20,693 bases of DNA. Source: JBFIHZ01 sp041601535. GTDB lineage: Bacteria > Pseudomonadota > Gammaproteobacteria > Xanthomonadales > SZUA-36. The notes under the pieces are model-generated. The model was not told the DNA's origin and ran no database searches. It worked only from the letters and a program-made list of their open reading frames with translations. The stretch covers positions 1 to 20,693 of the forward strand of contig JBFIHZ010000031.1 in assembly GCA_041601535.1 (NCBI GenBank), written 5' to 3'. Made by a program: the position numbers and the translations under genes. The first letter of the stretch is position 1; each line of letters begins with the position of its first letter. Of this stretch, positions 15,279 to 20,693 are shown in pieces.

Positions 15279-15923
15279 TCAATAACCTCCGGCGTCGTCG
15301 AGGCTGAAATCAATTATCTGGGTGGCTCGCCGTTCCACCGCCACACCGTCTACCACGCGGGGTTTGAACTTCCATTTCAGAATGGCGCGGATGGCTTCGC
15401 GGTTGAAAATACGCGCAGGATCCGCTTCGACCACGCGCGGGTCTTTCACCGTGCCAACCGGTGTAATGGTGAACTCGACCTTGACCCAGCCTTCAATGCC
15501 ACCAATGGCGGCATCACGCGGATACATCGGGCGGATTACCACCACCGGAATGATATCGCCCTCGGCAGTCTGGTCCACCTGCTGGAAATTACCCAGGAAC
15601 ATACCGTCACCGCCCACCAGCGGAACATCCAGGTTGGGCATGTTCATCTGTGGCATCGCCTGGGTCGGCTGGTTCACCTTGGAAATCTGCATCTTCGGTG
15701 GCGGTGGCGGATTCTTTGGCGGTGGCGGCTTGGGCGGTTTACGCCGGCTCTTGGTGGTGACGTCGTCCGGAATGTCCACCGGGCCGAAGTGTATGCCTGC
15801 GATCGCATCCAGTTCGGCACGGTTGCCGGCGCCGGAAGAGATCAGCGTGTGCATGAACAGAAACAGGCCAAAAGTGACTCCGATAGCCACCAGGGCTGCT
15901 ATTAATATGCGAAGTTTACTCAT
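15279..15923 (-). CDS. tonB: Energy transducer TonB (TonB2 type)
   Basis: This 214-residue protein carries energy from the ExbB/ExbD motor to outer-membrane TonB-dependent transporters. One N-terminal membrane anchor spans about 5-27, with a short cytoplasmic start. A brief proline/lysine-rich spacer covers 61-77 (RKPPKPPPPKNPPPPPK). After a Met/Asn/Pro-rich linker (86-103) comes the C-terminal TonB domain, about 122-207 (VIRPMYPRDAAIGGIEGWV, VVEADPARIFNREAIRAILK, WKFKPRVVDG). The spacer is shorter than in E. coli TonB (239 residues), as in TonB2 proteins. The ATG at 15923 is 2 bp from the exbD stop with a weak SD, so translation is probably coupled. Confidence 0.95.
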   Translation of the reverse strand: MSKLRILIAALVAIGVTFGLFLFMHTLISSGAGNRAELDAIAGIHFGPVDIPDDVTTKSRRKPPKPPPPKNPPPPPKMQISKVNQPTQAMPQMNMPNLDVPLVGGDGMFLGNFQQVDQTAEGDIIPVVVIRPMYPRDAAIGGIEGWVKVEFTITPVGTVKDPRVVEADPARIFNREAIRAILKWKFKPRVVDGVAVERRATQIIDFSLDDAGGY

Positions 15924-15925
15924 GT

Positions 15926-16330
15926 CTAGTTGCCCGGTGTTTCCGCTGAAATGGCAATGCCCTGCACGCCAGCCAGCTTGACTTGATCCATGACCTGAGT
16001 GACCGTGCCAATGCGTGAACCGCGGTCAGCGATGATCACCACGCTGCCTTCCGGGTTTTCCGCCTTGGCCCGTTCTACCATTTGCCGCACTTCACGCAAC
16101 TCAATGTGACGCTTGGCCATCCAGATATCGTCATTGGGTTTGACCCCGATGAGGATGGTTCCGTTCCGTAACTTTACCGCCTGGTCGGCTTCGGGCTTGA
16201 TAATGGTCGCGCCCGTCTCCTTGGTAAACGAGGTGGTAACGATAAAGAAAATCAGCATGATGAACACGATGTCCAACATCGGTGTGATGTTGATCTCCGC
16301 GTCTTCTACATGTGCATGCCTTCTCGCCAT
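15926..16330 (-). CDS. exbD: TonB motor subunit ExbD
   Basis: This 134-residue ExbD/TolR family protein has an N-terminal cytoplasmic segment, one membrane helix (about 16-36, NITPMLDIVFIMLIFFIVTT) with the proton-relaying Asp20, and a periplasmic domain ending in the typical repeat of VVIIADRGSRIGTVTQVMDQ. It works as a dimer inside the ExbB pentamer. GGAGA lies 7 bases before ATG 16330. A 50-bp gap with a strong stem-loop separates it from exbB. Confidence 0.96.
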   Translation of the reverse strand: MARRHAHVEDAEINITPMLDIVFIMLIFFIVTTSFTKETGATIIKPEADQAVKLRNGTILIGVKPNDDIWMAKRHIELREVRQMVERAKAENPEGSVVIIADRGSRIGTVTQVMDQVKLAGVQGIAISAETPGN

Positions 16331-16347
16331 GCAAGCTTCTCCGTTAG

Positions 16348-16374
16348 GTTGACGCCGCAGTTTCCGGCGTCAAC
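16348..16374 (-). other. Intercistronic stem-loop between exbB and exbD
   Basis: A perfect 10-bp inverted repeat, GTTGACGCCG and CGGCGTCAAC, encloses a 7-base loop. It starts 6 bases after the exbB TAG and ends 17 bases before the exbD ATG. No U-run follows, so a full terminator is unlikely. It could protect exbB mRNA or lower downstream expression; this is inference. Confidence 0.55.
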
Positions 16375-16380
16375 TGGTGA

Positions 16381-16905
16381 CTAGTGATGCTGGAGCAGGT
16401 CTTCCAGCTTCTCGGATTCGATATTGGCTTTGTGCTCCAGCCAGGTGCCGAAATACACGCCTGACAAAGCGGCCACCATTCCGGCCATGGTGGGAACTGT
16501 GGCCATGGAAACGCCGCCAGCCATGGCGCGGGCATTGCCGCCACCGCTGTAGGTCATCACGTCAAACACCGTGATCATTCCGGTCACGGTGCCGAGCAAA
16601 CCCAGCAACGGGCAGATCGCGATCAGCGCCTTGATCAGCCCGATATTGGCCTTCAGTGACAGGGCTGTTTCAGAAATCATCCCTTCACGGATTTGCTTGG
16701 CATACCATGATGTGCTGTCAGGCCGTGCTTCCCAGGTCGCCAGGATGGCTTTGCGGCGGCCGGGGTGAACCTTGTACATGTACCAGATCCGTTCCAGGAT
16801 CAAAGTCCACATCAGGAACAGCACAAACATGATGCCCCACAGCACGTCACCACCAAGCTCCATAAACGCCCGGATGGCAGCGACGGCTTCGTAAAACCAG
16901 ATCAT
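16381..16905 (-). CDS. exbB: TonB motor subunit ExbB (short, TonB2 type)
   Basis: This 174-residue MotA/TolQ/ExbB channel protein has membrane helices at about 19-38, 86-112 (IKALIAICPLLGLLGTVTGM) and 126-152 (MAGGVSMATVPTMAGMVAAL). The conserved PLLGLLGTVTGMI block and the Thr/Ala-rich third helix line the proton path with ExbD. It is shorter than E. coli ExbB (244 residues), like Vibrio ExbB2. The ATG at 16905 overlaps the ttpC stop (ATGA). Confidence 0.95.
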   Translation of the reverse strand: MIWFYEAVAAIRAFMELGGDVLWGIMFVLFLMWTLILERIWYMYKVHPGRRKAILATWEARPDSTSWYAKQIREGMISETALSLKANIGLIKALIAICPLLGLLGTVTGMITVFDVMTYSGGGNARAMAGGVSMATVPTMAGMVAALSGVYFGTWLEHKANIESEKLEDLLQHH

Positions 16906-18248
16906 GCGCGGCGCTCTGCCAACCGGGCGATGATGCCTGCCGCCTGTTCTTCAAGCGTCTGGATCAGGGCCTTGGCTTTACCTTGCAGGAAGCTGTGCAG
17001 CAGGGTCAGCGGAATGGCTACCACCAGGCCCAGTACCGTGGTTACCAGCGCGGTGGAAATACCACCAGCCATCATGCGTGGGTCACCGGTACCAAACAGC
17101 GTAATCATCTGGAATGTGGCAATCATGCCGACAACCGTACCCAGCAGGCCCAGCAGGGGCGCCACCACGTACAGCACCTTGATAAAGCTCAGGCCGGTTT
17201 CGATCGGCGCCGTTTCCCGCAGGATGGCTTCATCCAGCTTCAGCTCCAGCGTTTCAATATCGGTATCAGGGTTGTCGGTATAAACGGCCAGCACACGGCC
17301 CAGCGGATTCTTCTTGTCGGCCACGTCACTCTTCATCTGGCGCCGGATGCGGCCGCCGGTGGAGTACAGTGAAAACGCTTTCCACAAGCACAGCAGCAAG
17401 CCGAACAGACCCACACCGATGATCACATAACCGACAATGCCGCCATCTTCCTTGACGCGTTCCAGCGGTGTCTTGGATTGCACCACGGCACGCAGGATCT
17501 GACCACGGGTAAAGTCCACGGCCATCGGCGTCATGGCACCCGGGCTGGTGGATTCCAGATCCTCAGCCATATTCTGGAAACGGTCGGCCGGTTGACGGGC
17601 CAGCTCAATCAGGTGCTCACGGCTCTTGCTGGTATCCCAGTCAAGGAACTGGCCATCGCTGACCGCGTTGAATACGCCCACGCGTACCACTTCGAGATTT
17701 TCTTTCTCGCCGCTGGTGCGTTCCACCGGCGCGACAAACTTGACCACTTTGCCGGATTCGGCAATTTCAGTGACCATGGCTGACCATAACTGGCGTAGCT
17801 CCGGCACGGTGGGCAATTCACGCCGCTGAGCCAGGTCCGACAGAAACTTCGTGCGGTTTGGCATCTGCGCGGTCACCATGGAATCATCCAGGGCGGCCTG
17901 GATATCGCCGGCGGCCTGGCGTACCACGCCAAACAGTTCGCCGAGGTTGCCCATACGTTCCGCCAGGGTGGTTTCCAGCTCTGCCAGGGCGCGCTCGTTC
18001 TGGTCGTATTCGTCACGCAAACGGTCGGAACGGGCGTTCTCGCTGGCCAGTTCCTGCCTGGCCTTGGCCAGCAACTCACGTTGGTTATTACGATCACGAA
18101 CAAATTCAGCTTCACGCTGTTCGTTGATCTTGGTCTCAGCACTGGCCGCTTCGCGCACCATGCGGGCCAGTTCGTCCAGCGTCTGGGCACTGGCTACCGG
18201 GCTGACAGCGGTGGCGGCAAGCGCCATCATCAGAATAAACTTTTTCAT
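16902..18248 (-). CDS. ttpC: TtpC-like protein: periplasmic coiled coil fused to an ExbB/MotA channel domain
   Basis: This 448-residue protein has a signal peptide (MKKFILMMALAATAVSPVAS, cleavage near residue 21), a long charged coiled coil (about 25-105), a periplasmic region to about 268, and a C-terminal MotA/TolQ/ExbB domain with membrane helices at 270-294, 356-380 (APLLGLLGTVVGMIATFQMI) and 396-418. In Vibrio, TtpC is the extra ExbB-like protein essential for TonB2 function. Operon order (DUF3450, ttpC, exbB, exbD, tonB, TPR) matches that cluster from memory. The ATG at 18248 overlaps the upstream stop (ATGA). Confidence 0.92.
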   Translation of the reverse strand: MKKFILMMALAATAVSPVASAQTLDELARMVREAASAETKINEQREAEFVRDRNNQRELLAKARQELASENARSDRLRDEYDQNERALAELETTLAERMGNLGELFGVVRQAAGDIQAALDDSMVTAQMPNRTKFLSDLAQRRELPTVPELRQLWSAMVTEIAESGKVVKFVAPVERTSGEKENLEVVRVGVFNAVSDGQFLDWDTSKSREHLIELARQPADRFQNMAEDLESTSPGAMTPMAVDFTRGQILRAVVQSKTPLERVKEDGGIVGYVIIGVGLFGLLLCLWKAFSLYSTGGRIRRQMKSDVADKKNPLGRVLAVYTDNPDTDIETLELKLDEAILRETAPIETGLSFIKVLYVVAPLLGLLGTVVGMIATFQMITLFGTGDPRMMAGGISTALVTTVLGLVVAIPLTLLHSFLQGKAKALIQTLEEQAAGIIARLAERRA

Positions 18249-19021
18249 TGCGCCACCTCCGGACCCGGCACGGGAAGCATCACGAGATTGGGTGCCTTCT
18301 CATTCTTGGCAATGGCGATGCCCTCTTTCACTTCCAGCTGGTAACGGCTGGGCAGCTCTTCGAATGCGCGGGTTGCCGGATTGAACCAGCCGGTGGAGGA
18401 CTGGTCACTGGTCTGGTAGACCAGCAAGGTGCGGCCTATGCGCAGGAAATCCACGGTCTGTCCGGTAGTGGGCAGGGTGTCTGCATAAGACTCTGTGGTG
18501 CGGCCATATTCCAGCTCGCCCTGGTAAGCTTCCATTACGCGGCGGTATTTCTCCGATGCGGTGACTTCCGCCTGGTCCATCATGTTGGCCAGGCGCTCTA
18601 CCCGCGCCCGCCGTTCTTCAATGCGGAACGGGACGTCAGCCTCGACAATCTGGCCCAGCGCCTCGATCATTTCCAGCATCAAGGGCACCACGCCACGATT
18701 GGTTTCTTCCAGGCCGGCCAGTTGGTTATTGATCGACTGCACTTCATTGCGCTGATCCGTAACGACCTTCTCCAGGTTCTCGTTATAGATCTTCAGGCTT
18801 TCAACTTCACGCACCACCGAACGGTACTCGGCGAGCAGGTCCTGGGTTTGCTTGGCCAGGCTGTTGATGCGTTGTTGGGAAGCAGCAGAATCCTTGTTGA
18901 TTTTAGTTTCTGTCCGCACGGTTGTATCCAGAATCTGGGCCTGGGCAATACCCAGCCACAGCACGGCGGAACTGGCGATGAGGCTGGCCAGTATCTGACG
19001 GTTTATCAATATTTTTGGCAT
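18245..19021 (-). CDS. DUF3450 periplasmic coiled-coil protein of the TonB2 module
   Basis: This 258-residue protein has a signal peptide (MPKILINRQILASLIASSAV, cleavage near AQA/Q, residue 28). A long coiled coil (about 35-105) and a mixed domain containing VPLMLEMIEALGQIVEADVPF, EKYRRVMEAYQGELEYGRT and VDFLRIGRTLLVYQTSDQ follow; these are recognisable for DUF3450. The molecular function is unknown. It starts the ttpC-exbB-exbD-tonB operon, as in Vibrio. ATG 19021 was chosen because it starts a proper signal peptide and has GGAA upstream. In-frame ATGs at 19084 and 19096 would put 21 or 25 polar residues in front. Confidence 0.88.
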   Translation of the reverse strand: MPKILINRQILASLIASSAVLWLGIAQAQILDTTVRTETKINKDSAASQQRINSLAKQTQDLLAEYRSVVREVESLKIYNENLEKVVTDQRNEVQSINNQLAGLEETNRGVVPLMLEMIEALGQIVEADVPFRIEERRARVERLANMMDQAEVTASEKYRRVMEAYQGELEYGRTTESYADTLPTTGQTVDFLRIGRTLLVYQTSDQSSTGWFNPATRAFEELPSRYQLEVKEGIAIAKNEKAPNLVMLPVPGPEVAQ

Positions 19022-19118
19022 GACCTGTTTCCAATTGGTTCTGTCGAAGAAAGTTCGAAAGGGAGGAAAACCTGTACTGTGCATTAAGCCTTCCATTCTT
19101 CCGGGCGGATCAGGATAA

Positions 19119-19136
19119 CCGAACCTTGCGGTTCAA
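19119..19136 (-). promoter_or_regulatory. GNRA-type hairpin in the TonB-operon leader
   Basis: In transcript sense, TTGAACC GCAA GGTTCGG forms a 7-bp stem (two G-U pairs) capped by a GCAA tetraloop, about 100 bases before the DUF3450 start. It is a stable RNA element if transcribed. Its function is unknown. Confidence 0.35.
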
Positions 19137-19167
19137 TTCCACACATGTATTGCAATCAAGCACTTCG

Positions 19168-19220
19168 GCAATTCCCCCGCGTATGGCCAGCGTGCCGCTT
19201 TAGCGATAGAGGGGGATTGC
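19168..19220 (-). promoter_or_regulatory. Long stem-loop near the 5' end of the TonB-operon leader
   Basis: In transcript sense, GCAATCCCCC pairs with GGGGGAATTGC over 10 bp with one bulged A. The loop is about 32 bases and contains a small CGC/GCG hairpin. With the proposed start near 19224, it would begin about 4 bases into the mRNA. It could be a 5' stabiliser or a regulatory leader; this is inference. Confidence 0.35.
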
Positions 19221-19230
19221 ATTGCGGTCC

Positions 19231-19239
19231 AGCATAGCA
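19231..19239 (-). promoter_or_regulatory. Candidate extended -10 promoter of the TonB operon
   Basis: The minus strand reads TGCTATGCT, an extended -10 (TGn plus TATGCT). No good -35 is visible (TTTTCG at 17 bases). The surrounding 294-bp gap (19022-19315) between divergent genes must hold promoters for both sides. No convincing Fur box was found in it. For the plus-strand gene, GATAAT at 19280-19285 is a weak -10 candidate. Confidence 0.3.
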
Positions 19240-19315
19240 GACGATTTCATCTACGAAAACAAGCGTACACAAAATCGGGGATAATTCCCATACCAACATC
19301 ATCGTATTCAGGCCT

Positions 19316-19786
19316 ATGTCAGCATCTAACCAGCTCGCCGCTGCAACGCGGCAGGCAACCGCTATGCCGTGCGGATTGCCACGGCGCCTCATGATCATAA
19401 TTTACGACACTGTGATTGTCATCGCCCTGTTGATGGCGGCCACCGCGTTGATGCTGCCGTTTCAGTCAGGACCCCACATGGCCGGCAAAGACCCCTGGTA
19501 TACCGCCTACTTGCTGGCGGTGTGGTATGGCTACCTGGCCTGGTGCTGGCGCCGTGGCGGGGTAACCCTGGGCATGCGTTCCTGGCGCGTCAGACTGGTT
19601 TCAGACCAGCCCGGCCCACCCGGCCATGGCCAGTGCGCCATTCGGTTTGTCTGTTCGCTGGCATCTGCCGGACTGGCAGGGCTGGGCTTCCTGACCTCGC
19701 TGCTGGATGCACACAAGCGCTGCTGGCATGACCGGGCCAGCCGCACCCGGCTGCTGTTTACGCCCAAAAACGCCGCTTCAGACTGA
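19316..19786 (+). CDS. RDD-family membrane protein
   Basis: This 156-residue inner-membrane protein is the only plus-strand gene here. It shows the RDD pattern: Arg and Asp in the first helix (LPRRLMIIIYDTVIVIALL), the motif GGVTLGMRSWRVRLVS before the third helix, and the C-terminal CWHDRASRTRLLF. Hydrophobic segments lie at about 27-47, 62-76 and 108-130. The function is unknown for most members; a few have been linked to ion transport. The ATG at 19316 has only AGG close upstream. Its end overlaps the lptG end by 9 bp, tail to tail. From memory, an RDD gene near lptFG is common in Gammaproteobacteria. Confidence 0.88.
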   Translation: MSASNQLAAATRQATAMPCGLPRRLMIIIYDTVIVIALLMAATALMLPFQSGPHMAGKDPWYTAYLLAVWYGYLAWCWRRGGVTLGMRSWRVRLVSDQPGPPGHGQCAIRFVCSLASAGLAGLGFLTSLLDAHKRCWHDRASRTRLLFTPKNAASD

Positions 19787-20693
19787 GCGCCGCAAAATCA
19801 ATATGGCCCCAACCGCCAGCAACAACGGCGGCAAGCCGATACTCAATAATGCGGGCAACTGGTAGGCATCGCCGAAATTCTGCGCCATGCGGCTGATGAT
19901 CATGAAGACACCGCCCAGCACCATGCCGATAAACATGCGCACGCCGACGTTCTGACTGCGCGCCGAGCCAAACACAAACGGCATGCCGGCCAGTACCAGC
20001 GCGATTACCGTAAACGGAAAAGCAATTTTTTCCCAAAACGCGGCGATGTAAACCGTATCGTCCAGCCCGTTCTCTCGCAGATAACCCAGATAGTGCGTCA
20101 GCGACCTCAGCGACAGCCACTTGGGCCGCGTGACCGCCGAATCCAGCAGTTCGGGCTCAACTTCCGTTTCCCATTCACGTTGCTGCAAACGATTGACACT
20201 GGCCCCCGACTCATCAAACCGCACTTCGGTGACACCATCCAGTGTCCAGCCATCCTCTTTGTGAGACGCGCTGGCCGCCCGGGTCACGGTTTTAAGGTCG
20301 ACCTGGTCGGAAAATGAGTAGATCACCACGTTGTTGAACTCGACCGACTGGGCACCACGGTCAGCAGAAAGCAGCGGCAACTGGATATTCACAATGTCGG
20401 CGCCGTCCCGCATCCACACGCCGCGCGGACCGCCAATAATGGCCTGTCCGACCATTTCACTCAGCCGGAACGCGCGCGCCTGGTGTTCCGCCGCCGGCGC
20501 CACCCACTCACCCATGATCATCACCGGAATGGTGATCAGCAGGGTGCCGGTTAAAGCCGCCAGCGCCAGCCGCAGGCGGGATACGCCCGAGGTGCGGAAA
20601 GCCACCAGTTCATTGGCCGCTGCCAGGCCGCCCACGCCAACCAGCGCACCCAGCAGCGCAGCCACCGGAAAGACCTGGTAGGACATGCGCGGA
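19778..20693 (-). CDS. lptG: LPS export ABC permease LptG, 5' end outside window
   Basis: The frame is open to the window edge (305 codons including the stop) against about 360 residues in E. coli LptG, so roughly 60 N-terminal residues with the first helix are missing. LptG with LptF and LptB2 extracts LPS from the inner membrane towards LptC/LptA. Visible features are FPVAALLGALVGVGGLAAAN (second helix and coupling region), IGE-type MGEWVAPAAE after the third helix, a periplasmic beta-jellyroll (about 65-210 of the visible part), and three C-terminal helices (FPFTVIALVLAGMPFVFGSA, GVRMFIGMVLGGVFMIISRM, PPLLLAVGAILIL). The internal ATG at 20686 is not the true start, because conserved sequence continues past it. 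Confidence 0.94.
   Translation of the reverse strand, partial: PRMSYQVFPVAALLGALVGVGGLAAANELVAFRTSGVSRLRLALAALTGTLLITIPVMIMGEWVAPAAEHQARAFRLSEMVGQAIIGGPRGVWMRDGADIVNIQLPLLSADRGAQSVEFNNVVIYSFSDQVDLKTVTRAASASHKEDGWTLDGVTEVRFDESGASVNRLQQREWETEVEPELLDSAVTRPKWLSLRSLTHYLGYLRENGLDDTVYIAAFWEKIAFPFTVIALVLAGMPFVFGSARSQNVGVRMFIGMVLGGVFMIISRMAQNFGDAYQLPALLSIGLPPLLLAVGAILILRRSV

Noticed and set aside
15694..15744. Gly/Pro-codon repeat in the tonB spacer as a DNA repeat element
   Set aside because: It encodes the ordinary proline/lysine-rich TonB spacer.
18248..19087. A 279-codon plus-strand open frame
   Set aside because: It is exactly opposite the DUF3450 gene, which has a signal peptide and fits its operon.
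19022..19315. A Fur box before the TonB operon
   Set aside because: I looked for GATAAT-type repeats; only isolated matches such as GGGATAATTCCC were found, and they are too far from consensus.
19156..19398. An 80-codon minus-strand frame in the RDD/DUF3450 divergent gap
   Set aside because: It overlaps the RDD gene, lacks recognisable features and covers the promoter region.
19778..20686. LptG starting at the ATG at 20686
   Set aside because: Conserved LptG sequence continues past it to the window edge and the first membrane helix would be missing, so this is an internal Met.

Overview
The window is a stretch of gammaproteobacterial chromosome, GC-rich (about 58-60% by eye) and densely packed. 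Nearly every gene is on the minus strand. The taxonomic hints are a type II secretion system (T2SS) operon ordered E-F-G-H-I-J-K-L with no gspC or gspD in front (the Xanthomonas xps layout), a TtpC-type TonB2 module, and an xerD-dsbC pair as in other Gammaproteobacteria. I cannot name a genus. No tRNA, rRNA, insertion sequence, CRISPR array, prophage or other sign of recent transfer was seen. The window cuts gspL at its left edge and lptG at its right edge.

Reading along the minus strand (right to left): lptG (LPS export permease, 5' end outside the window) meets a plus-strand RDD-family membrane protein gene tail to tail. Next comes a compact six-gene energy-transduction operon: DUF3450 coiled-coil protein, ttpC, exbB, exbD, tonB and a TPR protein, with overlaps or short gaps apart from a 50-bp exbB-exbD gap. 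It runs on into xerD (15 bp later) and, after 184 bp, dsbC. A strong hairpin follows dsbC. Then come purL, a small polytopic membrane protein that looks like the exosortase-H-associated family, a 306-bp gap with a good -10 box, and the T2SS operon gspE-F-G-H-I-J-K-L.

Functionally there are three envelope modules. The TonB module would use proton motive force (TtpC and ExbB/ExbD in the inner membrane, TonB across the periplasm) to drive outer-membrane transporters. The T2SS genes encode the secretion ATPase (E), the platform (F and L), the major pseudopilin (G) and four minor pseudopilins (H, I, J, K); gspM, gspN and gspD are expected just beyond the left edge. LptG exports LPS, and DsbC repairs disulfides of exported proteins. 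PurL and XerD are housekeeping.

The genes are mostly conventional. The notable points are intercistronic stem-loops on both sides of gspG and after exbB, a GspE that has lost all four cysteines of its zinc motif, an apparently stray exosortase-associated protein behind purL, a structured leader in front of the TonB operon, and TTG starts supported by context for gspK, purL and xerD. I did not find a clearly new multi-gene system.
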